Shown piece by piece: positions 55,314-64,000 of a stretch of 64,000 bases of DNA. Source of the DNA: Brachybacterium phenoliresistens. Lineage in GTDB: Bacteria; Actinomycetota; Actinomycetes; Actinomycetales; Dermabacteraceae. Position 1 is the first letter of the stretch, and the number at the start of each line of letters is the position of its first letter. Where the stretch lies: assembly GCF_000576425.1 (NCBI RefSeq), contig NZ_KK069988.1:291976-355975 (forward strand), read 5' to 3'. The position numbers were made by a program, and so were the translations under genes. The notes under the pieces are model-generated. The model saw nothing but the letters and a program-made list of their open reading frames with translations. It searched no databases and was not told the origin of the DNA.

Positions 55314-56375
55314 ATGGATGAATCGCCCGAGACCGCCCGGACCGCCGCCGCCCCGGCGCCGCGCGCCCCGCGCCGGCGCCTGGACCGCACCGGCCCCTTC
55401 GAGGCGGGCGACAAGGTCCAGCTCGCCGACGCCAAGAACCGCATGAACACGATCACCCTCAAGGAGGGCGGCGAGTTCCACAGCCACCGCGGCGTGCTGC
55501 GTCACGACACGCTGATCGGCGCGGAGGACGGCGTGGTCGTGCAGGACTCGAACGGCACCGCCTACCAGGCGCTGCGCCCGCTGTATGCCGACTACATGCT
55601 CTCCATGCCCCGCGGCGCCGCGATCATCTATCCCAAGGACTCCGCGCAGATCCTCATGTGGGGCGACATCTTCCCCGGGGCGCGGGTGCTCGAGGCGGGC
55701 GTCGGCTCCGGCGGGCTGACCACCGCGCTGCTGCGCGCCGTCGGCCCGGAGGGCTCGGTCCACTCGATCGAGCGCCGCGAGGACTTCGCGGAGGTCGCCA
55801 CCGAGAACGTGGAGACCTATTTCGGCGGCCCGCACCCCGCCTGGCAGCTCACCGTCGGCGATTTCCAGGACGTCGCCGTGCAGCTGTCCTCCGAGGGGCC
55901 CGTGGTGGACCGCGTGGTGCTGGACATGCTCGCCCCCTGGGAGTGCATCGAGGCCGCGGCCGGTGCGCTGGTCTCCGGGGGCGTGTTCCTCGCCTACGTC
56001 GCGACGGTCACCCAGCTCTCCCGCACCGCGGAGGCGCTGCGCGCCCACGGCGAGTTCACCGAGCCCTACGCCTGGGAGAGCTTCGTGCGGCCCTGGCACC
56101 TCGAGGGCCTGGCCGTGCGCCCGGAGCACCGCATGAACGCCCACACGGGGTTCCTGCTCACCGCGCGGCGCACCGCCCACGGCACGCAGGCGCTGAGCCG
56201 TGCGCGTCGCCCCGCTCCCGGCTCGCAGGACATCGAGGAGCTCACCCACCCCGACAACGAGGGATTCGGCGGCAGCGATGCCGACTGGTCCGCCCAGGAC
56301 CTCGGGGAGCGCGGCGTCGCCCCGCGCAAGATCAAGCGGGCGCTGCGGGACATCCGTCAGGGCCGCGACCGCTGA
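55314..56375 (+). CDS. trmI: tRNA (adenine-58-N1)-methyltransferase
   Basis: A 353-residue Rossmann-fold methyltransferase that makes m1A58 in the T loop. A disordered N-terminus of about 25 residues precedes a beta-barrel domain. Then come YPKDSAQILMWGDIFPGARVLEAGVGSGGLTTALL (SAM motif I) and VVLDMLAPWECIEAA (motif IV). In actinobacteria this gene regularly precedes the Pup-ATPase gene, as here with a 39-base gap. About 55 extra residues at the C-terminus are charged and disordered. Confidence 0.94.
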   Translation: MDESPETARTAAAPAPRAPRRRLDRTGPFEAGDKVQLADAKNRMNTITLKEGGEFHSHRGVLRHDTLIGAEDGVVVQDSNGTAYQALRPLYADYMLSMPRGAAIIYPKDSAQILMWGDIFPGARVLEAGVGSGGLTTALLRAVGPEGSVHSIERREDFAEVATENVETYFGGPHPAWQLTVGDFQDVAVQLSSEGPVVDRVVLDMLAPWECIEAAAGALVSGGVFLAYVATVTQLSRTAEALRAHGEFTEPYAWESFVRPWHLEGLAVRPEHRMNAHTGFLLTARRTAHGTQALSRARRPAPGSQDIEELTHPDNEGFGGSDADWSAQDLGERGVAPRKIKRALRDIRQGRDR

Positions 56376-56414
56376 CCCGGCGCCCCGTGCGCCATCCGTG
56401 AGGAGGACACCCCG

Positions 56415-57983
56415 GTGGGGATGAAGACGTACCAGGAGATGAGCACCGAGCTCGAGCAGCTCGCCACCCGCAACGACCGGCTCGAGGCCGGCCTGCGGGC
56501 CGCCCGCGCGCAGATCGTCCAGCTCAAGACGGACCTCGAGCGCGTCGGGGACCCGCCCAACGCCTATGCCACCTTCCTGCGCCGCACCGAGGGCACCACC
56601 GTCGACGTGCTGCACAACGGGCGGCGGCTGCGCGTGGCCACGAGCGCGAGCCTGGATCTCGAGGCCCTGCGCCCCGGGGCGCTGCTGCGGCTGAACGAGG
56701 CGCTGGCCGCGGTCGAGCACGTCGCGGACGCCGAGGACAGCGGCAGCCTCGTGGTGGTCCAGGAGGCCCTGGCCGACGGCCGCGTGATCGTCCAGGTCAC
56801 CCAGGACGACTCCCGGGTCCTGGGGCGCGCCGGCGGGCTGGAGGAGGAGATCCTCCACCCCGGCGACCACGTGCTGGTCGACCTGAAGGCGGCGCTGGTG
56901 CGCGAACGGATCGACCGCGCCGAGATCACCGACCTCGTGCTGGAGCAGGTCCCGGACACCTCCTTCGAGCAGATCGGCGGGCTGCGCGACCAGATCGAGA
57001 CGATCCGCGACGCCGTCGAGCTGCCCTTCCTCCAGCAGGACCTGTTCCGCGAGTACGGCCTGCGCCCGCCCAAGGGCGTGCTGCTGTACGGGCCCCCCGG
57101 CTGCGGCAAGACGATGATCGCCCGGGCCGTCGCCCACGAGCTGGCGCTGCGCTCCGCGGAGGCCGCCGGGGTGAGCATCGAGGAGGCGCTCGCGCAGTCC
57201 TCCTTCCTCAACGTCAAGGGCCCCGAGCTGCTGAACAAGTACGTCGGCGAGACGGAGCGGTCGATCCGCCTGGTCTTCGAGCGGGCCCGGGAGCGCGCCA
57301 GCTCCGGCCACCCCGTGGTGGTCTTCTTCGACGAGATGGAGTCGCTGTTCCGCACCCGCGGCACCGGCGTGTCCAGCGACGTGGAGACCACCATCGTGCC
57401 GCAGCTGCTGGCGGAGATCGACGGCGTCGAGTCCCTCGAGAACGTGATCGTCATCGGCGCCTCCAACCGCGAGGACATGATCGACCCGGCCATCCTGCGC
57501 CCCGGCCGCCTGGACGTGAAGATCCGGGTGCGCCGTCCCGACGCCGAGGCCGCTCGCGAGATCCTCGGCATCTACCTCGACTCCTCCGTCCCGGTGCGCG
57601 CCGTGCGCGAGCACCTGCTGGAGCGGGCCGTCGAGCTGATCTACGCCGAGGGGCCGGCCACCGAGTTCGTGCGCCTGGTCTACTCCGACGGCGGCGAGGA
57701 GACCCTGCACCTGCGGGACTTCGTCTCCGGCGCGGTGCTGCGCAACATCGTCGACCGCGCCAAGAAGTACGCCGTCAAGGACCACATGGCCTTCGGCGCG
57801 GCCGGGCTGTCGCTCGAGCACATCGAGCTCGCCGTGGACGCCGAGTTCTCCGAGAACGAGGACCTGCCCGCCGGCGCGCACGCCGAGGACTGGGCCCGCA
57901 TCTCCGGCCGCCGCGGCCGCCGGGTCGACCGGGTGGTCCCGCTGCGCCGCGACATCGTCCTGGAGGAGGCCGATGATGCCTGA
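56415..57983 (+). CDS. arc: Pup-recognising AAA+ ATPase ARC (Mpa)
   Basis: A 522-residue ring ATPase that binds pupylated proteins and unfolds them. The order is an N-terminal coiled coil (about 5-45, Pup-binding), two OB folds (about 50-180), and the AAA domain with Walker A GPPGCGKT (226-233), Walker B FFDEME (D306, E307) and the pore-loop-like KYVGE. The protein ends EEADDA. The C-terminal Gly-Gln-Tyr-Leu tail that docks Mpa into the 20S proteasome is missing. GTG 56415 follows AGGAGG at 56401; ATG 56421 is an alternative. It overlaps dop. Confidence 0.95.
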   Translation: MGMKTYQEMSTELEQLATRNDRLEAGLRAARAQIVQLKTDLERVGDPPNAYATFLRRTEGTTVDVLHNGRRLRVATSASLDLEALRPGALLRLNEALAAVEHVADAEDSGSLVVVQEALADGRVIVQVTQDDSRVLGRAGGLEEEILHPGDHVLVDLKAALVRERIDRAEITDLVLEQVPDTSFEQIGGLRDQIETIRDAVELPFLQQDLFREYGLRPPKGVLLYGPPGCGKTMIARAVAHELALRSAEAAGVSIEEALAQSSFLNVKGPELLNKYVGETERSIRLVFERARERASSGHPVVVFFDEMESLFRTRGTGVSSDVETTIVPQLLAEIDGVESLENVIVIGASNREDMIDPAILRPGRLDVKIRVRRPDAEAAREILGIYLDSSVPVRAVREHLLERAVELIYAEGPATEFVRLVYSDGGEETLHLRDFVSGAVLRNIVDRAKKYAVKDHMAFGAAGLSLEHIELAVDAEFSENEDLPAGAHAEDWARISGRRGRRVDRVVPLRRDIVLEEADDA

Positions 57984-59694
57984 GACCGCCCCCGGGATCA
58001 CCACCGAGCGGCCGATGGGCATCGAGACCGAGTTCGGGATCGCCCACGCCGACCCCGCCGAGCGCGGGGACGTCGGCGCCTCCAGCTCGATCATGCTCTC
58101 CCATCTCGTGGTCGGGGCCTATGCGCTGCTGGCCCCCGAGCAGGGCCCGCGCGGCCACCGGGTGCGCTGGGACTACGGCGACGAGTCCCCGCTGCGGGAC
58201 GCGCGCGGCTTCGAGATCCAGCGCGCCGCCGCCCACCCCACCCAGCTCACCGACGCCGTGCGCGACGCGCACGTGCCGAGCATCGACATGGACGTCCCCC
58301 TGGCCGCCGCCGAGGTCGCCCCCGAGGGCGAGGACGCCGAGATCCTGGACTGGGCCCTGCGCCGCTCGATCAGCAACGCCGTCCTCACCGGCGGCGCCCG
58401 CTGGTACGTCGACCACGCCCACCCCGAGTACTCCTCGCCCGAGGTCCTGCGGGCCCGGGAGGGGGTGCTCGTGGATCGCGCCGGGGAGGTCGTCGCCCAG
58501 CGCACCATGGAGATCCTCGCCGCCGCCGAGGGCGTCCCGGACGTCGCCCTGTACAAGAACAACACCGACGGCAAGGGCGCGTCCTACGGCACCCACGAGA
58601 ACTTCCTGCTGGACCGGGCGGTGCCCTTCGACCGGGTCGTCGCCGCGCTGGTGCCGTTCCTGGCCAGCCGGGCGATCGTGGTGGGCGCGGGCCGCGTGGG
58701 CATCGGCACCCGCGGCCAGGACGAGGGCTTCCAGATCTCCTCGCGCGCGGACTTCTTCGAGGCGGAGGTCGGCCTGGAGACGACGCTGAACCGTCCCATC
58801 GTCAACACCCGCGACGAGCCCCACGCCGATGCCTCGCGCTTCCGGCGCCTGCACGTGATCATCGGGGACGCGAACCTGCTGGAGACACCGACCTACCTCA
58901 AGCTCGGCATGACCTCGCTGGTGCTCGCCGCGCTCGAGCGCGAGCATGCCACGGGGGAGCGGATCCTGCCGCGGATCTCCCTCGCGGACCCGGTCGCCGC
59001 GGTCCGCACCATCAGCCACGACCTGTCCCTCACCGCGCCGCTGCCGCTGGCGGACGGCGGGACCACCACGGCGCTCGAGATCCAGCGCGCCTGCTGGTCC
59101 GCCGTCGGCTCCGTGCTGGATGCGTCCGATGCCGAGAGCGCGGACGTCCATGCCCAGTGGGGCGAGCTGCTCACGCTGCTGGCGGAGGACCGCGAGGCCG
59201 CCGCCGACCGCATCGAGTGGGTCGCCAAGCTGCAGCTGCTCGAGGGCTACCGGGCTCGGCACGGGCTCGCCTGGGGCGATCCGCGCCTGCGCATGATCGA
59301 CCTGCAGTTCGCGGACCTGCGTCCCGCCCGCAGCCTGTACGGGAAGCTGCGCGCCGCCGGGAGGGTGCGGACGCTGGTCACCGAGGAGGAGGCGGCCCGC
59401 GCCGCGGTCGAGCCTCCTGCCTCGACCCGCGCCCATCTGCGCGGGCGCCTGATCCGCGAGCATCCGCGCCACGTCACGAGCGCCGGCTGGGACGTGATCA
59501 CCCTGGCCGGCGACGCGGACGGCGGGCTGACCCTGCGCTGCGCCGATCCGCGCCTCGGTGCGCGATCATGGCAGGACGCGCACGGCATCGACCCCACGGC
59601 CGACATCGACGAGATCCTCGCCGCCCTGCGCGCGCTGACCGACACACCCCCGCCCCGGACCGGGGCCCAGCACACCGGAGGAACCACGCCATGA
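57976..59694 (+). CDS. dop: Deamidase/depupylase Dop
   Basis: A 572-residue glutamine-synthetase-like enzyme that converts the C-terminal Gln of Pup to Glu and also removes Pup from proteins. The N-terminal metal motif is [11 protein letters not shown]. The Dop-specific loop region (about residues 33-85, with [20 protein letters not shown]) is present, which separates it from PafA. The catalytic aspartate is D146 in [14 protein letters not shown], then [10 protein letters not shown] and [22 protein letters not shown] 57976 suits the GGAGGAGG site; ATG 57973 is possible. The stop overlaps the pup ATG. Confidence 0.95.
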   Translation: MPETAPGITTERPMGIETEFGIAHADPAERGDVGASSSIMLSHLVVGAYALLAPEQGPRGHRVRWDYGDESPLRDARGFEIQRAAAHPTQLTDAVRDAHVPSIDMDVPLAAAEVAPEGEDAEILDWALRRSISNAVLTGGARWYVDHAHPEYSSPEVLRAREGVLVDRAGEVVAQRTMEILAAAEGVPDVALYKNNTDGKGASYGTHENFLLDRAVPFDRVVAALVPFLASRAIVVGAGRVGIGTRGQDEGFQISSRADFFEAEVGLETTLNRPIVNTRDEPHADASRFRRLHVIIGDANLLETPTYLKLGMTSLVLAALEREHATGERILPRISLADPVAAVRTISHDLSLTAPLPLADGGTTTALEIQRACWSAVGSVLDASDAESADVHAQWGELLTLLAEDREAAADRIEWVAKLQLLEGYRARHGLAWGDPRLRMIDLQFADLRPARSLYGKLRAAGRVRTLVTEEEAARAAVEPPASTRAHLRGRLIREHPRHVTSAGWDVITLAGDADGGLTLRCADPRLGARSWQDAHGIDPTADIDEILAALRALTDTPPPRTGAQHTGGTTP

Positions 59695-59879
59695 GCCAGC
59701 AGACCTTCAGCAGCAGCGGCGGCGCCGGCGACGACGAGCAGGGCGAGGAGACCGCCGTCGGCGGCCAGACCTTCGCCTCCGCCCAGGCCGCCGACTCGCT
59801 GCTCGACGAGATCGACGAGGTCCTCGAGTCCAACGCCGAGACCTTCGTGCGCTCCTTCGTGCAGAAGGGCGGCCAGTGA
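59691..59879 (+). CDS. pup: Prokaryotic ubiquitin-like protein Pup
   Basis: A 62-residue, mostly disordered modifier. The C-terminal half DSLLDEIDEVLESNAETFVRSFVQKGGQ is the canonical ARC/Dop/PafA-binding helix and ends Gly-Gly-Gln, so Dop must deamidate Q62 before ligation. CGGAGGAA precedes the ATG, which overlaps the dop stop by four bases. Genes for the 20S proteasome (prcB, prcA), which often follow pup, are absent; pafA comes next after 31 bases. Confidence 0.97.
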   Translation: MSQQTFSSSGGAGDDEQGEETAVGGQTFASAQAADSLLDEIDEVLESNAETFVRSFVQKGGQ

Positions 59880-59910
59880 CCGCCGTGCCGACGCGCGATC
59901 GGGCGCACCG

Positions 59911-61293
59911 ATGAAGCGCCGCGTCGGAGGTCTCGAGACCGAGTACGGGCTGGTGTGCGTGCGCGCCGACGGCACCCGCGCCCTCGAGCCGGAGGCCGCC
60001 GCCCGCGAGCTGTTCCGGCCCGTCGTCGCGCTCGGCCGCTCCTCGAACGTGTTCCTCGGCAACGCCGCACGGCTCTACCTCGACGTGGGCTCCCACCCGG
60101 AGATCGCCACCGCCGAATGCGACGACTGGTGGGACCTGGTCGCCCAGGACCGGGCGGGGGAGAGGATCCTCGCGGACCTCGTCTCCACCGCGAACGCGCG
60201 CCTGGCCGAGCAGGGCGAGGACGCCCGCATCCACCTGCTCAAGAACAACGTCGACTCCGCCGGCAACGCCTTCGGCAGCCACGAGAACTTCCTCGTGGAC
60301 CGACGCGGCGAGTTCACCCGCCTGCCCGGTGCGCTGCTGCCGTTCCTGGTCACCCGCCAGATCATGACCGGTGCCGGCGGCGTGGTGCGCGAGGCCGACG
60401 GCGGCGCCCGCTTCGTCTTCTCCCGCCGCAGCGACCACATGTGGGAGTCGGTGTCCTCCGCGACCACCCGCACCCGGCCCATCATCAACACCCGCGACGA
60501 GCCCCACGGGGACGCCACCCGCTACCGGCGCCTGCACGTGATCGTCGGCGACTCGACCATGTCGGAGACCTCGACCTGGCTGCGCTTCGCCACCACCGAC
60601 CTGGTGCTGCGCCTCATCGAGAGCGGGCAGGTGCTGCCGGAGCTGAAGCTGGCCGACGACATCGCCGCGATCCGCGCCGTGGCCCGCGACCTGCGCGGAT
60701 CCCAGCCCGTCGAGCTCGAGTCCGGGGCGGCGATGAGCTCCCTGGAGATCCAGCAGCGCTACCTCGACCTGGTGGCCCCGCTGGCCGACGAGAGCGAGCA
60801 GATCGTCCTGGAGACCTGGCAGCGGTCCCTGGACGCCGTGCGCACCGGGGACCGCTCCTGGGCGCGCACCCGCCTGGACTGGGCCATCAAGGAGGCCCTG
60901 TTCGAGGAGGTCGGCGCCCGGCGCGGCATCGGCCTGGACAGTCCCCAGATCGAGCGGCTGGACCTCGCCTACCACGACATCGACCCCGAGCGCGGTCTGT
61001 TCTCCCGCCTCCAGCAGGCCGGGCGCGCCCCGCGCGTGCTCGAGGATGCGCGGATCGAGGCGGCGCGCACCACGGCTCCCACCACCACCCGCGCCCACCT
61101 GCGCGGACAGGTCGTCACCGAGGCCATCGCCCACGGCGTCGACCACGTCGTGGACTGGACCACGATGCGCCTGGTGCGTCCCGGGGCGATGCCCGTCACC
61201 GTCCTGGACCCCTTCGCCACGCAGTCCGACGAGGTCGACGCCCTGCTCGCGCAGATCCGCGCCGCCGGGACCGCGCGGCCCGACCCCGTCTGA
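59911..61293 (+). CDS. pafA: Pup-protein ligase PafA
   Basis: A 460-residue ligase, paralogous to Dop, that joins Pup's C-terminal glutamate to target lysines using ATP. Motifs are RVGGLETEYGLVC (metal-binding E9 and E11), the catalytic D58 in LYLDVGSHPEIATAEC, NNVDSAGNAFGSHENFLVDR and INTRDEPHGDATRYRRLHVI. The Dop loop is absent. The ATG at 59911 lies 31 bases after pup, and the operon arc-dop-pup-pafA is continuous. Confidence 0.96.
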   Translation: MKRRVGGLETEYGLVCVRADGTRALEPEAAARELFRPVVALGRSSNVFLGNAARLYLDVGSHPEIATAECDDWWDLVAQDRAGERILADLVSTANARLAEQGEDARIHLLKNNVDSAGNAFGSHENFLVDRRGEFTRLPGALLPFLVTRQIMTGAGGVVREADGGARFVFSRRSDHMWESVSSATTRTRPIINTRDEPHGDATRYRRLHVIVGDSTMSETSTWLRFATTDLVLRLIESGQVLPELKLADDIAAIRAVARDLRGSQPVELESGAAMSSLEIQQRYLDLVAPLADESEQIVLETWQRSLDAVRTGDRSWARTRLDWAIKEALFEEVGARRGIGLDSPQIERLDLAYHDIDPERGLFSRLQQAGRAPRVLEDARIEAARTTAPTTTRAHLRGQVVTEAIAHGVDHVVDWTTMRLVRPGAMPVTVLDPFATQSDEVDALLAQIRAAGTARPDPV

Positions 61294-61408
61294 GACCCCC
61301 GTCGCCGGCGCCGTCCCCATCGCCCCGCCGTCCCCCAGGCGGAGCCCGTACCCTGGCTCCGACCGGGCCGCACCCCGCCCGCAGCACCCGAACGTGAAAG
61401 GTCACCTC

Positions 61409-62359
61409 GTGATCCGACGCCGCGCCCTCCTGGGCTCCGCCATCGCCGCCACCGCCGCCATCGGCCTGGCAGCCTGCACCGACGACTCCGGGGACCCGGA
61501 GGCCACCGGCGGTGCCTCGGACGGAGGCGGCGAGGTGCTCTCCGCGGTGAGCATCAGCGAGGACCTCGCGGCCGAGCCCGTCGTCGAGTTCACCCCGCCG
61601 CTGTCGGTGGACCGGGCCGACTCGATCGTCGTCGTCCCCGGGGACGGCGCCGCGATCGCCGAGGGCGACACCCTGCTGTGGCGCTCCCTGTACGTCGCCG
61701 GGGCCAGCGGGGAGACGCTGCAGTCCTGGTGGCAGGGCGCTCCCGCCGGGGGCGTCACCGTGAGCAGCGACGGCATCGGCGAGGCGGCCGCGCAGTTCCT
61801 CACCACCGTCACCGTCGGCAGCCGCGTGGCCATGTCCGGCTGGCAGAAGGACTCCAACGGACAGATGGTCTCCCTGGTCCAGGTCGCCGACATCGACTCC
61901 GTGGTCAGCCCCCTGCGCGCCGAGGGCACCGCCGAGGCGCCCTCGGGCACCTACCCGGCCGTCACCCTCGGGGACGACGGCGCCCCCGCCATCTCCGGCC
62001 CGGGCGAGGGGGAGCCGCCCAGCGCGACCGTCCGCGAGGTGCTCATCACCGGCACCGGCGAGGCGACCGCCGAGGGCGACTACCTCGTCATGCAGTACAC
62101 CGGCTGGAACTGGGAGGACGGCTCCCAGTTCGACTCGTCCTGGGAGCGCGGCGCCCCCTTCGGCTTCGTCCAGGGCGAGGGCCGGGTCATCACCGGCTGG
62201 GACGAGAACCTGCTGGGCCTGCCGGTGGGGAGCCAGGTCATGCTGGTCATCCCGCCGGCCGAGGCCTACGGCCAGGAGGGCGAGTCCCAGCACGAGCTCG
62301 CCGGGAAGACCCTCATCTTCGTCGTGGACGTCCTCGCCCGCGGCCCCCGCAGCGCCTGA
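61409..62359 (+). CDS. FKBP-type peptidyl-prolyl isomerase lipoprotein
   Basis: A 316-residue secreted lipoprotein. A twin-arginine-like start VIRRRALLGSAIAATAAIGLAAC ends in a lipobox; its RRRA and hydrophobic run could suit Sec or Tat. The C-terminal domain (about 215-315) is a clear FKBP fold: DYLVMQYTGWNWEDGSQFDSSW, FVQGEGRVITGWDENLLGLPVGSQVMLVIPPAEAYG. The middle region (about 80-185) resembles a second, degenerate FKBP domain. The start is GTG at 61409. It folds exported proteins. It follows pafA after 115 bases. Confidence 0.9.
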   Translation: MIRRRALLGSAIAATAAIGLAACTDDSGDPEATGGASDGGGEVLSAVSISEDLAAEPVVEFTPPLSVDRADSIVVVPGDGAAIAEGDTLLWRSLYVAGASGETLQSWWQGAPAGGVTVSSDGIGEAAAQFLTTVTVGSRVAMSGWQKDSNGQMVSLVQVADIDSVVSPLRAEGTAEAPSGTYPAVTLGDDGAPAISGPGEGEPPSATVREVLITGTGEATAEGDYLVMQYTGWNWEDGSQFDSSWERGAPFGFVQGEGRVITGWDENLLGLPVGSQVMLVIPPAEAYGQEGESQHELAGKTLIFVVDVLARGPRSA

Positions 62360-62397
62360 GAACCATCCATCCGCAACACCCCACCCCGAGGAGCACC

Positions 62398-62775
62398 ATG
62401 AGCAGCAAGCCCGAGATCGACCGTCCCGAGGGCGACGCCCCCACCGACCTCGTCATCATCGACGAGCTCGAGGGCGAGGGCCCCGAGGCCGGCCGCGGCG
62501 ACGTCGTCGACGTGCACTACGTGGGCGTGTCCCACTCCACCGGCGAGGAGTTCGACGCCTCCTGGAACCGCGGCGAGCCGCTGCGCTTCCAGCTCGGCGT
62601 CGGCCAGGTCATCAGCGGCTGGGACCAGGGCGTCCAGGGCATGAAGGTCGGCGGCCGCCGCCGCCTCGAGATCCCCTCCCGCCTCGCCTACGGCGACCGC
62701 GGCGCTCCGCCCGTGATCGCCCCGAACGAGGCCCTCGTGTTCGTGTGCGACCTGGTGGCCGTCCACCAGCGCTGA
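62398..62775 (+). CDS. FKBP-type peptidyl-prolyl isomerase, cytosolic
   Basis: A 125-residue single-domain FKBP. Family residues are visible in VDVHYVGVSHSTGEEFDASWNRGEPLRFQLGVGQVISGWDQGVQGMKVGGRRRLEIPSRLAYGDRG and ALVFVCDLVAV. No signal sequence is present. GAGGAGCACC precedes the ATG. It lies 38 bases after the FKBP lipoprotein and three bases before priA, in one transcription unit. Confidence 0.95.
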   Translation: MSSKPEIDRPEGDAPTDLVIIDELEGEGPEAGRGDVVDVHYVGVSHSTGEEFDASWNRGEPLRFQLGVGQVISGWDQGVQGMKVGGRRRLEIPSRLAYGDRGAPPVIAPNEALVFVCDLVAVHQR

Positions 62776-62777
62776 GC

Positions 62778-64000
62778 ATGCCCGAGCCGATCGCGGCGGG
62801 GACGCAGGACGGGCTCTTCGAGCCCCCTGCCCCCGCCGCTCCCGTTCCGGAGCCGGACCGCGCCGCGACCCGGCCCGGCCGCCTGCGCACCACCGCCGGT
62901 TTCGACCTCGCCGAGCACGAGCCCGTCGCCCGCGTCCAGCTGATCGGTGCCCTGCCGCACCTGGACCGGCCCTTCGACTACGCCGTCCCGGCCGATGCCG
63001 CCGCCGCGGGCCCCGGAATGCGCGTCAAGGTGCGCCTGGCCGGGCGCGAGATGGACGGCATCGTCCTGGAGCGCACGGACACCCCCGCGACCGACCGCCC
63101 GCTGGGGCCCATCGCCCGCCTCGTCTCCGAGGACGTGGTGATCTCCCCGACGATGCTGCGCGTGTGCGCCGAGGTCGCCGAACGCTGCGCCGGCACCCTC
63201 GGCGACGTGCTGCGCCTGGCGATCCCGCCGCGCCACGCCCGCGCCGAGAAGGCCGACCGGACCGCGGAGCAGGCCGAGCAGGAGGACGTCCCCGCAGCCG
63301 ATGAGGCCGACGGGCCCGAGGAGTCCGACGAGGGCGGGACGGCCGAGGGGGTCGAGGGCGCCGGCGAGGCCGGAGAGGACGATGCCCGGATCATCGGCCG
63401 GTACATCGGCCTGCAGGCCCTGGTCGATCGCGCCGGCTCCGCGGAGGGCCCCGTCCCGCGCGCGGGCATCGTGCTGGAGCCCGCGGATGCCTGGACCCAG
63501 GTCACCGCCGCCGCGATCTCCCGCCTGGCCCCGGGCCGGGGAGCCCTCGTCGTCGCCCCCGACATGCGCGACGTGGACCGGCTGCACCGGGTCCTGGAGG
63601 CCCGCGGCATCCCCCACGAGGTCCTCGGCAGCGCCGACGGGCCCGAGAAGCGCTACCGCGCCTTCCGGCGGATCCTGCGCGGGGCCAGCCGGATCGTGAT
63701 CGGCTCCCGGTCCGCCGCCTTCGCCCCCGTGCGCGACCTCGCGCTCATCGTCTGCTGGGACGCGGCCGACGACCTGCTCGTCGAACCCCGCGCCCCCTAC
63801 CCGCACACCCGCACCGTCCTCCAGTGCCGCTCCCACGAGGAGCGCGCCGCCCTGCTGCTGCTGTCGACCTCGTGCTCCACCACCGAGGCGATGCTCGCCG
63901 GACAGGGGTACCTGCGCCTGCTCGAGCCCGCCGGGGCGCCTCTGAACGCCGTGCGGCCCCGGATCGTCGCCATGGACGATCACCTGCGCGAGCGGGAGGG
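62778..64000 (+). CDS. priA: PriA-like primosomal protein, degenerate helicase (3' end outside window)
   Basis: The first 407 codons of a PriA homologue, the replication restart factor. The N-terminal DNA-binding domain is seen as VARVQLIGALPHLDRPFDYAVPADAAAAGPGMRVKVRLAGREMDGIVLER. A low-complexity acidic insert (about residues 155-205) follows. Where the helicase Walker A should be, the sequence reads RAGIVLEPADAWTQVTAA with no GKT. Where the DEEH box should be it reads IVCWDAADD. Loss of these motifs is known for actinobacterial PriA, so it is probably not a helicase but a structural factor. Confidence 0.9.
   Translation, partial: MPEPIAAGTQDGLFEPPAPAAPVPEPDRAATRPGRLRTTAGFDLAEHEPVARVQLIGALPHLDRPFDYAVPADAAAAGPGMRVKVRLAGREMDGIVLERTDTPATDRPLGPIARLVSEDVVISPTMLRVCAEVAERCAGTLGDVLRLAIPPRHARAEKADRTAEQAEQEDVPAADEADGPEESDEGGTAEGVEGAGEAGEDDARIIGRYIGLQALVDRAGSAEGPVPRAGIVLEPADAWTQVTAAAISRLAPGRGALVVAPDMRDVDRLHRVLEARGIPHEVLGSADGPEKRYRAFRRILRGASRIVIGSRSAAFAPVRDLALIVCWDAADDLLVEPRAPYPHTRTVLQCRSHEERAALLLLSTSCSTTEAMLAGQGYLRLLEPAGAPLNAVRPRIVAMDDHLRERE

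Overview
The window is chromosomal DNA from a very GC-rich Gram-positive actinobacterium. The evidence is the gene content: the mycothiol ligase MshC, the Pup/ARC/Dop/PafA pupylation genes, polyphosphate glucokinase, GlnE with two type I glutamine synthetases, and small actinobacterial families (DUF3145, DUF3052, DUF4191, DUF5703). Gene order and content fit Micrococcales, and a Brachybacterium-like (Dermabacteraceae) source is my best guess from memory. No insertion sequence, prophage, integrase, CRISPR array or transfer-linked composition shift is visible. Coding density is high and no gap between genes exceeds about 250 bases.

Layout. 1-3.3 kb: partial fatty acid desaturase, PncA-type amidohydrolase, tRNA-Asn, OsmC-like protein, peptide deformylase, DUF3145. 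3.3-10.3 kb (minus strand): aceE, a GntR/YtrA-type regulator and the type II fatty acid genes fabD-fabH-acpP-fabF. 10.5-15.5 kb: DUF3052, tRNA-Val, sufS-sufU, a NIF3-like protein, YaaA, RNase P RNA. 15.5-19.8 kb: polyphosphate glucokinase, methionine aminopeptidase, a SPOR mini-protein, panB, a lipoprotein and a membrane-anchored orphan. 20-30.5 kb: nitrogen and lipoate block (glnA2-glnE, a RecB-like nuclease-fold protein, glnA1, RDD protein, DUF4191 protein, lipA, lipB). 30.5-37 kb: a pseudokinase-like membrane protein, the two-lipoyl-domain E2 (sucB/dlaT), lpd and pepA. 37-47.2 kb: two small membrane proteins, pyrD, rarA, rpsD, alaS-ruvX-mltG-aroE, trmL. 47.3-50.8 kb is the most accessory-looking part: tRNA-Leu, a low-complexity Ser/Gly/Tyr/Gln repeat protein, a PP2C-like phosphatase, a short A24 prepilin peptidase, DUF5703 and an acidic-tailed protein. 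50.9-64 kb: uppP, mshC, a PAC2 protein, a site-2 protease, trmI, then arc-dop-pup-pafA, two FKBP isomerases and the start of a degenerate priA.

How the genes work together. AceE, the E2 protein and Lpd are the E1, E2 and E3 of pyruvate (and probably 2-oxoglutarate) dehydrogenase. LipB and LipA supply the lipoyl groups for E2, and the acetyl-CoA feeds FabDHF/AcpP. GlnE should control GlnA1, which has the adenylylation tyrosine, but not GlnA2, which does not. Dop deamidates Pup, PafA ligates it to targets and ARC is the ring ATPase. No 20S proteasome genes (prcBA) lie at this locus and ARC lacks the C-terminal proteasome-docking tail, so pupylation here probably works without a proteasome. This is the most interesting system in the window.

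A second theme is leaderless translation. At nine genes an actinobacterial -10 hexamer sits 6 or 7 bases before the start codon, so transcription should begin on the start codon itself.
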